The notes below the pieces were generated by a model that worked only from the letters and a program-made list of their open reading frames with translations, ran no database searches and had not been told where the DNA came from. A stretch of 26,374 nt of DNA, from the IMG/VR virus record IMGVR_UViG_3300037540_000189, positions 1 through 26,374 of that record. One strand, written 5' to 3'. Of this stretch, positions 6,450 through 12,684 are shown one piece after another; position 1 is the stretch's first letter; the number at the start of each line of letters is the position of its first letter. Origin of the DNA: a virus. A program made the position numbers and the translations under genes.

Positions 6450-7238
6450 TCAATCCGCAAGTTTAACGATCTTCAAATCTTCTGAAACATGAAGAATGAA
6501 GTTATTCTTAACATCATCTGCATCCTTTTTAGATTCAAAGACAAGATATTCACTATTGAAATCATCTGCATCAATAAAATGTGGAATCAAAGGACGACTG
6601 CGCTCAGAAAGAATCTTATCTCCTTTCTTAAGGATAAAACATTCAACGGACATTCTTCTTTTGAGTTTTGCCTTTTCCTTATAAAACTTAGCACGTGCAG
6701 TTTTAGGATTCATACCGGCTTCAACGGCAACAGCAACAAAGTCTCTAGCGGATGCATTTGGATTCTTTCTTAACCAAGTAAGGGCATCAGAGGCTGGAAT
6801 TCTTGCTTGTTTTGGACGATCTGCTTCAGCCTTTCTTCTTTTAGCCGCCTGTATTTTCTGATCAAACTTAGCTTCTACAGAAGAAACGGGAGGCATTTCA
6901 TCAGCATTAGCTGCAGCATCAGCAGGGTCAAGTTCTGGTTCTTCATCGTCACCACTCATCATAGAACCTCTTGGGTTATGTTCAGAAGCAATGTCTGTTA
7001 ATTCATTAGCAATAAAATTCTGAGCATTTCTGGGAATTGGACCATCGCCCATATCCTTAACAAAAGACGTTGCGGCTTGAAGGGCGGCAGGCTTTGCTCT
7101 TGTATCTTTCATTAACTCTCTATAGATTGGAAGACTACGAACAAATGTTCTGGCATCCATTTCATTTAATACAGCAATTTCTGCCCTACCAATTGCTTTC
7201 TTCATTCCTGCAAGTTCAAGTATACGATCTTTGTTCAT
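6450..7238 (-). CDS. Hypothetical protein with helix-turn-helix-like segment
   Basis: 262 aa from ATG 7238, chosen because GGAGAGATT precedes it; the longer frame upstream has a hydrophobic leader without RBS. Order: helical N-terminus (RILELAGMKKAIGRAEI), an acidic linker (DDEEPELDPADAAANADE), a basic helix (KRRKAEADRPKQAR), then a helical segment DALTWLRKNPNASARDFVAV that resembles a DNA-binding winged helix. The C-terminal 60 residues look alpha/beta. I do not recognise the family. A TATAAATA late-type box lies about 30 nt upstream. Confidence 0.6.
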   Translation of the reverse strand: MNKDRILELAGMKKAIGRAEIAVLNEMDARTFVRSLPIYRELMKDTRAKPAALQAATSFVKDMGDGPIPRNAQNFIANELTDIASEHNPRGSMMSGDDEEPELDPADAAANADEMPPVSSVEAKFDQKIQAAKRRKAEADRPKQARIPASDALTWLRKNPNASARDFVAVAVEAGMNPKTARAKFYKEKAKLKRRMSVECFILKKGDKILSERSRPLIPHFIDADDFNSEYLVFESKKDADDVKNNFILHVSEDLKIVKLAD

Positions 7239-7267
7239 TATAATCTCTCCATAAAATACCTTTTCAG

Positions 7268-7275
7268 TATTTATA
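7268..7275 (-). promoter_or_regulatory. T4-late-like promoter box TATAAATA
   Basis: Minus strand TATAAATA 30 nt upstream of the gene starting at 7238. This is the -10 form used by T4 late sigma gp55. The same octamer occurs upstream of the HNH gene (12438) and Y RNA 6 (12643). Confidence 0.5.
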
Positions 7276-7333
7276 ACAGCTAGAAATAGAAAACATAAAT
7301 AAAAATACAAACCAAACAAAAGAGGAAAATATT

Positions 7334-8260
7334 ATGGGAATGTATACAAAAGATACGTACAACTTCACAAAACCACAAAGAAGAGTAAAAGCAGTATTCT
7401 GCCATTGCTCAGCATCAGATAACCCAGCCCATGACAATGTTGCCACAATGTATGATTGGCACGTTAACGGAAACGGATGGAGCGATGTTGGATATCATAT
7501 CTATATCCGAAAAGATGGAACTATTGAAGATGGTCGTTCATTAGAGCAAACTCCTGCTGCACAAAGCGGATATAATACCGATACCATCGCTATTAGCTGT
7601 GGTGGTCTTGAAGAATTTACAATGGAACAGGCTGACGCACTTTATACAATATGCGATCAAATAAACTTAGCTTATAGTAAGGACATGTATTATTACGGTC
7701 ATAATCAGGTTGCATCAAAAGCATGCCCTGTCTATGATTGGACTAAGATTCTGAATCTTGATACTGGCTATCAAATGACTACCTCAAATATTGATGATGG
7801 AATGAACCCTGGTGTTCCACCTTCTACTGGAAATCCAGATATTCCTACTGATGGCGATTTATCTTCCAACTTTCCATTCTGGGAAAATTCACCATTCAAA
7901 GGACATGAAGCAGATATGCCTGTTGTTGGAAAGGGTGATAAAGGATTCTCGGTCGCATTACTTCAATACCTAATGGCAACAATCAAAGATATTACTATTT
8001 CAGTTGATGGTAATTTTGGACCTAAAACAGAAGCGAAGGTCAAGAAAATTCAGGAAACATTCAATTTGGATGTTGATGGAATTGTTGGGGCAGATACATG
8101 GGCAGCTATCACTCACTTAAGAGCAGTTATGGTAGGTCTTGCAACGGTTGGTATTCGTAACGAAATTGAAAACACACTCGGTGAATTCAGAATCGAAGAT
8201 TTAGGCGATCCAGAGCAATTCAAAGAAAAACTAGCTGAAAAAATTGCAGAAAGCGAATAA
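7334..8260 (+). CDS. Endolysin: N-acetylmuramoyl-L-alanine amidase with peptidoglycan-binding domain
   Basis: 308 aa, the only plus-strand gene. Residues about 15-140 are an Amidase_2/T7-lysozyme-type domain: FCHCSAS (zinc His24), GYHIYIRKDGTIEDGR, a GG turn, and YGHNQVASKACPVYD with the second His and the Cys zinc ligands. A proline-rich linker (PGVPPSTGNPDIPTDG) leads to a PG_binding_1 domain at about 195-260 (KGDKGFSVALLQYL...VDGNFGPKTEAKVKKIQ...VDGIVGADTW). The helical tail is unassigned. No signal peptide, so release needs a holin, which is not seen nearby. AGAGGAAAATATT precedes the ATG. It cleaves the amide between MurNAc and L-Ala. Confidence 0.93.
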   Translation: MGMYTKDTYNFTKPQRRVKAVFCHCSASDNPAHDNVATMYDWHVNGNGWSDVGYHIYIRKDGTIEDGRSLEQTPAAQSGYNTDTIAISCGGLEEFTMEQADALYTICDQINLAYSKDMYYYGHNQVASKACPVYDWTKILNLDTGYQMTTSNIDDGMNPGVPPSTGNPDIPTDGDLSSNFPFWENSPFKGHEADMPVVGKGDKGFSVALLQYLMATIKDITISVDGNFGPKTEAKVKKIQETFNLDVDGIVGADTWAAITHLRAVMVGLATVGIRNEIENTLGEFRIEDLGDPEQFKEKLAEKIAESE

Positions 8261-8266
8261 AGCAAT

Positions 8267-8290
8267 AAAAAGGGGCGTTAGCCCCTTTTA
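8267..8290. terminator. Bidirectional terminator between convergent lysis genes
   Basis: AAAAGGGGC-GTTA-GCCCCTTTT lies between the endolysin stop (plus strand) and the transglycosylase stop (minus strand, 8288). A-tract and T-tract on both sides let it act in both directions. Confidence 0.88.
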
Positions 8291-8998
8291 CTTCTTTCGT
8301 TTCTTTGGTGATTCTAACACCATAAACATTGAACGCCTACTCAATCTAGGATCAAGATATTCTGGTTTAGGCATATTCTTCATAGATGAACTTAATAAAA
8401 CTGGATCAACATGGTAAAAATGATTGCCTTTGGTTAACTTCTTTGCAACAGTTGGTTTACTGTTGATTTTACGTTTACCACCATATCGCTTATAGTTACG
8501 AATGGTGGCAGCAGTATAATTAACAGTTTCGGTGTAAGTTACATTATTATTGGTGCGATCAACTGTTCCTTCGCCTGCATTGTAAGCAGGTATTACTCGT
8601 CCATAGTCATTCTTATATTTCTTAATTAAGCGCTTTAAATGACGCACTCCAGTATTAACATTTATACTTGAATTAAAAAGGTCATTTGGATCATTAACAC
8701 CATAATCCGCTGCCGTTGCTGGCATAAGTTGCATGAGACCAATCGCTCCTTTTGGAGAAACTGCATGTGCATTATATGCTGATTCAGCCATTACAATTGC
8801 TCGTACTAAGGCTCGTTCAACTTTATATCTTTTCGCTATTTTAGCGATTAAAGAATCTATTTGTTTTTTTGAAGGTAAGGGCTTATCTGGTGGAGTAGGT
8901 AATGCTATTATCTCTTCCTCTACATTCTCTTCTTGTTCAGAATCGTCTGCATTAGCAAAAGGTATGAATAAGATTAGTAAAAAGATAATTTTTAACAT
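8288..8998 (-). CDS. Secreted lytic transglycosylase (SLT family)
   Basis: 236 aa. A signal peptide (MLKIIFLLILFIPFANA) is followed by an acidic, proline-rich linker. The SLT domain spans about residues 45-165: AIVMAESAYN with the catalytic Glu, SPKGAIGLMQLMPATA, the NVNTGVRHL helix, and VIPAYNAGEGTV. These are the family 1 lysozyme-like motifs that cut MurNAc-GlcNAc to 1,6-anhydro products in the periplasm. The basic C-terminal 60 residues are unassigned. Convergent with the endolysin, sharing a terminator. Because it is exported, it may help DNA entry or lysis rather than being a virion enzyme. Confidence 0.92.
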   Translation of the reverse strand: MLKIIFLLILFIPFANADDSEQEENVEEEIIALPTPPDKPLPSKKQIDSLIAKIAKRYKVERALVRAIVMAESAYNAHAVSPKGAIGLMQLMPATAADYGVNDPNDLFNSSINVNTGVRHLKRLIKKYKNDYGRVIPAYNAGEGTVDRTNNNVTYTETVNYTAATIRNYKRYGGKRKINSKPTVAKKLTKGNHFYHVDPVLLSSSMKNMPKPEYLDPRLSRRSMFMVLESPKKRKK

Positions 8999-9002
8999 GA
9001 TT

Positions 9003-9026
9003 AAAAAAGGGGCTTACGCCCCTTTT
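9003..9026. terminator. Intrinsic terminator between zinc-ribbon gene and transglycosylase
   Basis: AAAAGGGGC-TTAC-GCCCCTTTT, nearly the same as the terminator at 8267. On the minus strand it overlaps the last codons of the gene ending at 9014 and ends in TTTTTTAATC just upstream of the transglycosylase ATG. Confidence 0.8.
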
Positions 9027-9187
9027 CCCTTGTAATTAATCCATTTAAGATACTTGTGTCCACATTTAGGACACTCCACATTTGTAAATGACTCCTTCCA
9101 TTCATAACCACATATAGGACTTAAACACCTATAATGTTGTTCATTCCTTGATGGATCTCCTCGTCTTGCTTTTTCTGTTTCATCCAT
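9014..9187 (-). CDS. Small zinc-ribbon protein
   Basis: 57 aa from ATG 9187, just past the 3' end of Y RNA 3. The frame runs upstream into the Y RNA but has no RBS there. A CLSPICGYEW knuckle and an ECPKCGHKYL knuckle form a four-cysteine zinc ribbon, as in rubredoxin-like or TFIIS-like small phage proteins. The SD is weak (AGAGAAAATT). The stop lies within an intrinsic terminator. Function unknown; nucleic-acid binding is a common role for such ribbons. Confidence 0.6.
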   Translation of the reverse strand: MDETEKARRGDPSRNEQHYRCLSPICGYEWKESFTNVECPKCGHKYLKWINYKGKGA

Positions 9188-9205
9188 AATTTTCTCTAAA
9201 AAATG

Positions 9206-9321
9206 GTGCGAGTCAAAGGCGGATAGAGGTGAAACTGTCACCAATGTGACTTAACTATCATCCCCATGCGGGGACGATTGGAGTTGAACCAATTTGAAGT
9301 ATCTCTTTCCTACGCAACGCA
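9206..9321 (-). ncRNA. Y-like RNA 3 with permuted tRNA-like module
   Basis: Minus strand. Outer stem GTGCG/CGCAC, 5' arm GTTGCGTAGGAAAGAG, 3' arm CTCTATCCGCCTTTGACTC; GGA/TCC and AGAG/CTCT pair around an A.A mismatch. The interior holds a perfect T arm ATTGG(TTCAACT)CCAAT (9277-9293), a closed acceptor-like hairpin TCCCC-GCAT-GGGGA (9261-9274), and a D-position hairpin GTCAC-ATTG-GTGAC (9237-9250). This is the order known for YrlA, a circularly permuted tRNA. The 3' end runs into TTTTTT (9198-9204). It starts 7 nt after the tRNA-Gly CCA, so the two are probably co-transcribed. Confidence 0.9.
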
Positions 9322-9328
9322 CACAATT

Positions 9329-9403
9329 CTGGAGCGGATACCGAGAATCGAACTCGGACTTCAACCTTGGCAAGGTCACGGGCTACCACTACACCATATC
9401 CGC
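9329..9403 (-). tRNA. tRNA-Gly(GCC)
   Basis: Acceptor GCGGATA/TATCCGC, anticodon arm TGACC(TTGCCAA)GGTTG, T arm CCGAG(TTCGATT)CTCGG, U73 as usual for bacterial tRNA-Gly, encoded CCA. Y RNA 3 follows 7 nt downstream on the same strand. Confidence 0.95.
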
Positions 9404-9410
9404 ATTATTC

Positions 9411-9674
9411 TTATTTAGGATTTTTACGACTCATGTTATAATAGAAAGTATCCCGCGCCTTCTCCGTGTTGAAATACCATTTCACATAATCAGAAACATT
9501 AATTTTAAATTGAATGGTATAAGCATCAATCACATTACCAAAAGACCCCACACTTTCAGTCTGCAAATCAATTCTCATCACAAAATCAGTATTGACAGGA
9601 GGACTTTCCTTTTTCAGAGTACTACCATCACTAAATTGAAAATGAGTGTAATAATCGTCCGGATAAATTAGCAT
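9411..9674 (-). CDS. Hypothetical protein between two tRNA genes
   Basis: 87 aa, not recognised. Aromatic-rich N-terminus (PDDYYTHFQF) and probable beta strands (AYTIQFKINVSDYVKWYF), with a basic C-terminus. AGGAGAAAG precedes the ATG. It fits between tRNA-Met (9691) and tRNA-Gly (9403) with almost no spacing, so one processed transcript is likely. Confidence 0.6.
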   Translation of the reverse strand: MLIYPDDYYTHFQFSDGSTLKKESPPVNTDFVMRIDLQTESVGSFGNVIDAYTIQFKINVSDYVKWYFNTEKARDTFYYNMSRKNPK

Positions 9675-9690
9675 ATTCTTTCTCCTAATT

Positions 9691-9767
9691 TGGTGGTAGC
9701 AGCAGGATTCGAACCTGCGTCTTCTTCCTTATGAAGGAAGCGCCATAGCCAGCTCAGCCATGCTACC
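9691..9767 (-). tRNA. tRNA with CAT anticodon (Met or Ile2), class I
   Basis: Acceptor GGTAGCA/TGCTACC, anticodon arm CTTCC(TTCATAA)GGAAG, variable AAGAC, T arm GCAGG(TTCGAAT)CCTGC, A73, encoded CCA. The paired G1-C72 rules out an initiator. Elongator Met and lysidine-modified Ile2 cannot be separated by eye. Confidence 0.93.
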
Positions 9768-9788
9768 TGATTTGTTTAATGTGAATAC

Positions 9789-9817
9789 ATTATATCACAA
9801 AATACTCTCAATGTCAA
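9789..9817 (-). promoter_or_regulatory. Consensus sigma70 promoter for tRNA-Met/Gly/Y3
   Basis: Minus strand TTGACA (9812-9817), 17-nt spacer, TATAAT (9789-9794): a full consensus match. It overlaps the stop of the gene ending at 9814 and lies 22 nt upstream of the tRNA. Confidence 0.88.
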
Positions 9818-10416
9818 CCAACAAGAAATTCCCTGAAAGTCGAATGCCTTAATGTATCAAAATCTTCAACACTTTCAACAAGTTGTGGCTCAAACCCCTC
9901 AATACTCTCTTGCATTCCGTAATATACATCTTGAATGGATGTCATAGCAACAACAGAATCAGATTTGAGTGAATAGATACGCACTTGCATATTCTTACCA
10001 GCACTCGGATGCTTCATCGCTTCTTCTGCCCATACGGATAATGCCTTTTTAGCTTTAGGATTCATTTGCCATAAATTCACAGCCCAAAACTTGTTGGGAT
10101 AAAGACGAATATGGATGAAACCACGTTGCATGGCGTCCTTAATCAAGTCCTCACGTGCTTTCCCTTCAATACCCATAGGTTCATTATGTTTGGCATGTGC
10201 ATCTTTAATCTCATCTAATGTAAGACCAAATTTCTCTGGTGCTTGAGTCATAGATGTTATATGCTTTCCATGCCCAATATCAAGGATTTTACCATAAGGA
10301 TTGATCCAAAATGCATTTCCTATATCACTTGTGGGTTTCTTAGGGGCCGGCGTGTAAGTGCTCGGCCCTGTGTTCTGCTGTTGCCTTCTATAATCTGCCA
10401 TACTAAAACCAGCCAT
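9814..10416 (-). CDS. Hypothetical protein
   Basis: 200 aa, not recognised. A glutamine/proline-rich N-terminus (about 30 residues) precedes a globular region with AFWINPYGKILDIGHGKHI and GFIHIRLYPNKFWAVNLW, both rich in aromatic residues. The C-terminus contains an acidic stretch (QESIEGFEPQLVESVEDFD). No signal or membrane segment. It lies 15 nt from the next upstream gene and its end carries the -35 box of a consensus promoter. Confidence 0.6.
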   Translation of the reverse strand: MAGFSMADYRRQQQNTGPSTYTPAPKKPTSDIGNAFWINPYGKILDIGHGKHITSMTQAPEKFGLTLDEIKDAHAKHNEPMGIEGKAREDLIKDAMQRGFIHIRLYPNKFWAVNLWQMNPKAKKALSVWAEEAMKHPSAGKNMQVRIYSLKSDSVVAMTSIQDVYYGMQESIEGFEPQLVESVEDFDTLRHSTFREFLVG

Positions 10417-10431
10417 TTTATAATACTCCTT

Positions 10432-11079
10432 TTAATCTTCCCTTAACATTTCTTCAGGCATTTCATTCCACGGCTTTTTAGATAAAGAACTCCATCCACC
10501 TTTGCTGGAAACTGAATTTGGAGGATATGCAAACTCTTTCATAATAAAAGGACGATTGCCCATCTTTGTCATAAACTCACCAGACTTTCCAAAGACAGGA
10601 TTCTTATAATGCTTGACTACACCTATCTTACCAAATCCAGGATATCCTTCTGGACATTTATTGGTGCTAATCATTTCTCCTGATTTCCCTCCTTTAGGAA
10701 GGAATAGGATACTATCTTGCTCAAATTCAACACCCCATTGAGCCATATCTTTCCTTAATGTTCCCTTATCACGAACATCAATAATAAGAAAAGATCTTTC
10801 TTTATCTGGAGTCTTTTGCCCAGGTGTTCCAAAGTTTTCAATGAACTGACCACTAACAGTAGTCAATCCATAACCCCTCGCCATAATTTTTGATCGAAGA
10901 GAAAGATTCCTCTGCATTTTATCACGCATGGAATATGTTTCATCTTCATCCGACTGACATCCTTCTTTTCCTCTGAAAGCAGTCATTAACCCACCATCAT
11001 GCTCTTGAAGCATACGATAAGTTCTTGATAAAGAAGCTTCATTAATTTGTTTAATCTGTTTAATCTCGTCAAGTTTCAT
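10432..11079 (-). CDS. Hypothetical protein, possibly DUF3293-like
   Basis: 215 aa, with AGGAGGA before the ATG. The segment GGLMTAFRG...NLSLRSKIMARGYGLTTVSG, then ERSFLIIDV and FEQDSILFLPKGG, recalls DUF3293 proteins (a start such as 'ITAFNP', an EpSFlV strand and a gQeSvlf strand). I could not verify this by alignment. The rest is basic and glycine-rich with no motif. Soluble by eye; function unknown. Confidence 0.55.
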   Translation of the reverse strand: MKLDEIKQIKQINEASLSRTYRMLQEHDGGLMTAFRGKEGCQSDEDETYSMRDKMQRNLSLRSKIMARGYGLTTVSGQFIENFGTPGQKTPDKERSFLIIDVRDKGTLRKDMAQWGVEFEQDSILFLPKGGKSGEMISTNKCPEGYPGFGKIGVVKHYKNPVFGKSGEFMTKMGNRPFIMKEFAYPPNSVSSKGGWSSLSKKPWNEMPEEMLRED

Positions 11080-11114
11080 AGAAGAATCCTCCTCCTCTAT
11101 TTATTGAATAAGAA

Positions 11115-11263
11115 GCAAAGAGTTAAAGTCGATAAGGCTCTGTTATACCAAATGCTCTACCATTGAGCTACCCCCCGAACGGCTTTAACACCGTCGAGGA
11201 GGTGAGATTCGAACTCACAACTTTCAGGTTTCAATGAAGAAATCCTAATCTACGCAACTTTGC
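11115..11263 (-). ncRNA. Y-like RNA 4 with clear circularly permuted tRNA module
   Basis: Minus strand. Outer stem GCAAAG/CTTTGC, 5' arm GTTGCGTAGATTAGG, 3' arm CCTTATCGACTTTAACTC (GAT/ATC and AGG/CCT around a T.T mismatch). Interior, 5' to 3': T arm GTGAG(TTCGAAT)CTCAC (11202-11218), an 11-pair acceptor-like stem (11171-11201) closed by an 8-nt loop, and a canonical D arm GCTC(AATGGTA)GAGC (11154-11168). Read from the middle of the stem, GGGGGGTAGCTCAATGGTAGAGC looks exactly like the start of a normal tRNA. The anticodon arm is replaced by the Ro-type stem. T-rich 3' flank. Confidence 0.93.
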
Positions 11264-11275
11264 ATTTTTAAATCT

Positions 11276-11491
11276 TTATTGGAATTTGACAGGACACCAA
11301 TCGGGTGTTTTCCAAATAATCCCATCATCAAACCATCGAATGTGCTTACTATCATATCCCCATGTTGAATACATAGATGGATGTACGCAACTAACATCAC
11401 ATCCAACAGTTATCCGCTCAGAAAGACAATGAACACATTTTGCACAACTTTCAATAGTTATTTCAACTGGACCTTCAAATGGAATTTCCAT
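11276..11491 (-). CDS. Small cysteine-rich protein
   Basis: 71 aa, with AGGAGG before the ATG. Six cysteines occur as CAKCVHC, GCDVSC and a late WCPVKF, which could bind zinc or an iron-sulfur cluster; the CxxCxxC spacing is the most suggestive. No family recognised. It sits between Y RNAs 4 and 5 and may be translated from their precursor. Confidence 0.6.
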   Translation of the reverse strand: MEIPFEGPVEITIESCAKCVHCLSERITVGCDVSCVHPSMYSTWGYDSKHIRWFDDGIIWKTPDWCPVKFQ

Positions 11492-11514
11492 TTAATCCTC
11501 CTATAAAATAAAAA

Positions 11515-11615
11515 GCCGAGTTAAAGACGGTTAGAGAGAACGGGTTCGACCCCGCCAATTTGGCACGAGGCCAAACTCATATCCAATGTGAAGTATCTCT
11601 ATCCTACGCAACGGC
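11515..11615 (-). ncRNA. Y-like RNA 5 (two internal hairpins)
   Basis: Minus strand. Outer stem GCCG/CGGC, 5' arm GTTGCGTAGGATAGAGA, 3' arm TCTCTAACCGTCTTTAACTC with one A.A mismatch. Interior hairpins are TTTGGC-CTCGT-GCCAAA and CGGG-GTCGAA-CCCG. The second has a T-loop-like TCGAA core but not a standard T arm, so the tRNA module looks reduced. TTTTTATTTT follows the outer stem at once (11506-11514), a good intrinsic 3' end. It begins 9 nt after the tRNA-Cys CCA. Confidence 0.85.
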
Positions 11616-11624
11616 ATTTAAAAT

Positions 11625-11699
11625 TGGAGCACCAGGAGGGAATTTGACCCCCGTAATACAGATTTGCAATCTGTCGCCTAAACATTCAGCCACTGGTGC
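11625..11699 (-). tRNA. tRNA-Cys(GCA)
   Basis: Acceptor GCACCAG/CTGGTGC, anticodon arm ACAGA(TTGCAAA)TCTGT, U73 as in bacterial tRNA-Cys, encoded CCA. The T arm GGGGG(TCAAATT)CCCTC lacks the usual TTC start of the loop, a mild irregularity. Y RNA 5 follows directly. Confidence 0.88.
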
Positions 11700-11701
11700 A
11701 T

Positions 11702-11914
11702 TTAAATCTCTTGACTCTTTGATACTAAATTTAAAGTATGAGCAATAATCTTAGCGTTGTTCATAAGTCTGATACATTCTTTTACCCCTTTAGAATATCC
11801 ATCCATATACTCATATGCCGAATGTGTATATGTTGCAAGATTACCATTCAATCCATCGTCGTAACCCGATTGCATCGCTTGCCGCCTTAGCTCAGATGTT
11901 TTATTTTGTATCAT
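11702..11914 (-). CDS. Hypothetical protein
   Basis: 70 aa from ATG 11914, chosen because TAGGAAAAAG lies before it; the longer frame would run through the tRNA-Gln. The sequence SGYDDGLNGN...AYEYMDGYSKGVKECI resembles small phage proteins with a D/N-G repeat helix pair. Not otherwise recognised. It is enclosed by tRNA-Gln upstream and tRNA-Cys 3 nt downstream. Confidence 0.55.
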   Translation of the reverse strand: MIQNKTSELRRQAMQSGYDDGLNGNLATYTHSAYEYMDGYSKGVKECIRLMNNAKIIAHTLNLVSKSQEI

Positions 11915-11931
11915 TCTTTTTCCTATGTGTT

Positions 11932-12007
11932 TGGCAGCCGACCAAAGATTTGAACTTTGAATCTTCGCAGTCAGAGTGCGATGCTTTGCCAATTAAGCTA
12001 GTCGGCT
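11932..12007 (-). tRNA. tRNA-Gln(CTG)
   Basis: Acceptor AGCCGAC/GTCGGCT, D arm GCTT(AATTGGCA)AAGC, anticodon arm TCGCA(CTCTGAC)TGCGA, T arm CAAAG(TTCAAAT)CTTTG, G73 (normal for Gln), encoded CCA. Its 5' end overlaps the stop codon region of the HNH endonuclease gene by 10 nt. Confidence 0.94.
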
Positions 12008-12432
12008 AAATTTTGTTTCTCTTCCCAATGTAATTTTCTGTGACAATTAGCACACAAAACAATACATTTTTCAATCTCTTTTTTCAACTTTTTTATAGTA
12101 GAAGCTTTTTGTCTCCATCTAGAAATTTCAAATTCTTTTTCATCTGTATCTAAATGATGAAAATCTAAAGTAGATGGATGATTTTCACCACATTTTTCAC
12201 AACAAATATTTTCTTTATATTCTTTAAGAAAAGAAAGAACTTTCTCCTTCCATTTTCTATTTTTATTAATATAATAAGATTTATTTTCTTTATAATGATT
12301 TCTAGTATATGACTTCATGCAATTTCTACACGTAGCACTATGCCCATCATTCTTAGCTTTGTTTTTATTAAACTCACTAAGATTTTTCTCTGTATTACAT
12401 TTCCCACATTTTTTTAAAGTTATGTTTTCCAT
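11998..12432 (-). CDS. HNH homing-type endonuclease
   Basis: 144 aa. An N-terminal zinc knuckle pair (KCGKCNTEKNLSEF, then CRNCMKSY) is followed by a basic helical region and the HNH core: CEKCGENHPSTLDFHHLD, then EIEKCIVLCANCHRKLHW. HNH nucleases of this type nick DNA and spread as free-standing homing genes in T-even-like phages. It is inserted between two tRNA-Gln genes and its end overlaps tRNA-Gln(CTG). A TATAAATA late-type box sits 6 nt upstream of the ATG, leaving almost no leader. Confidence 0.9.
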   Translation of the reverse strand: MENITLKKCGKCNTEKNLSEFNKNKAKNDGHSATCRNCMKSYTRNHYKENKSYYINKNRKWKEKVLSFLKEYKENICCEKCGENHPSTLDFHHLDTDEKEFEISRWRQKASTIKKLKKEIEKCIVLCANCHRKLHWEEKQNLAD

Positions 12433-12437
12433 AACCT

Positions 12438-12445
12438 TATTTATA
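12438..12445 (-). promoter_or_regulatory. T4-late-like box TATAAATA upstream of HNH gene
   Basis: Minus strand TATAAATA followed by AGG, 6-13 nt before the HNH ATG. The short distance suggests either a nearly leaderless transcript or that the box does not serve this start. Confidence 0.4.
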
Positions 12446-12481
12446 CCTTTGAAAATGAATGATATTCAAAGTCAAATAATT

Positions 12482-12557
12482 TGGAAGGGAGGTCGAGATT
12501 CGAACTCGAAAATACCAGGATCAAAACCTGGGGCCTTAACCGTTTGGCTACCTCCCT
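12482..12557 (-). tRNA. tRNA-Gln(TTG)
   Basis: Acceptor AGGGAGG/CCTCCCT, anticodon arm CCAGG(TTTTGAT)CCTGG with the same loop as E. coli tRNA-Gln, T arm TCGAG(TTCGAAT)CTCGA, encoded CCA. Position 73 is U where Gln normally has G. It lies 7 nt downstream of Y RNA 6. Confidence 0.92.
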
Positions 12558-12564
12558 AAAACAT

Positions 12565-12634
12565 CCTGAGTTAAAGACGATAAGAGTGCTTTTGTTTACC
12601 AATTAAATGAAGTAACTCTAATCTACGCAACAGG
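12565..12634 (-). ncRNA. Y-like RNA 6 (minimal, no tRNA module)
   Basis: 70 nt, minus strand. Outer stem CCTG/CAGG, 5' arm GTTGCGTAGATTAGAGTTAC, 3' arm ACTCTTATCGTCTTTAACTC; GAT/ATC and AGAGT/ACTCT pair around a T.T mismatch. The loop of about 27 nt has no tRNA arms. Same design as Y RNA 2. Promoters lie immediately upstream and tRNA-Gln 7 nt downstream. Confidence 0.8.
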
Positions 12635-12642
12635 AATATCTC

Positions 12643-12650
12643 TATTTATA
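12643..12650 (-). promoter_or_regulatory. T4-late-like box TATAAATA upstream of Y RNA 6
   Basis: Minus strand TATAAATA 9 nt before the Y6 outer stem, nested just downstream of a sigma70 promoter. This suggests both early and late transcription of Y6 and tRNA-Gln. Confidence 0.45.
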
Positions 12651-12655
12651 TATCT

Positions 12656-12684
12656 ATTGTAACATGGGTGCGGCAAAAAGTCAA
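12656..12684 (-). promoter_or_regulatory. Sigma70 promoter for Y6, tRNA-Gln and HNH
   Basis: Minus strand TTGACT (12679-12684), 17-nt spacer, TACAAT (12656-12661). It overlaps the stop codon of purA. Confidence 0.8.

Noticed and set aside
7239-7319. Hydrophobic N-terminal extension of the gene starting at 7238
   Set aside because: It crosses the TATAAATA box and has no SD; the SD GGAGAG points to ATG 7238.
9188-9244. N-terminal extension of the zinc-ribbon protein
   Set aside because: It lies in the Y RNA 3 stem and terminator and has no SD; ATG 9187 is preferred.
1775-12634. The recurring GAGTTAAA and TACGCAAC units as a CRISPR or simple interspersed repeat
   Set aside because: The units pair with each other as two arms of one RNA, spacing is irregular, and there are no cas genes.
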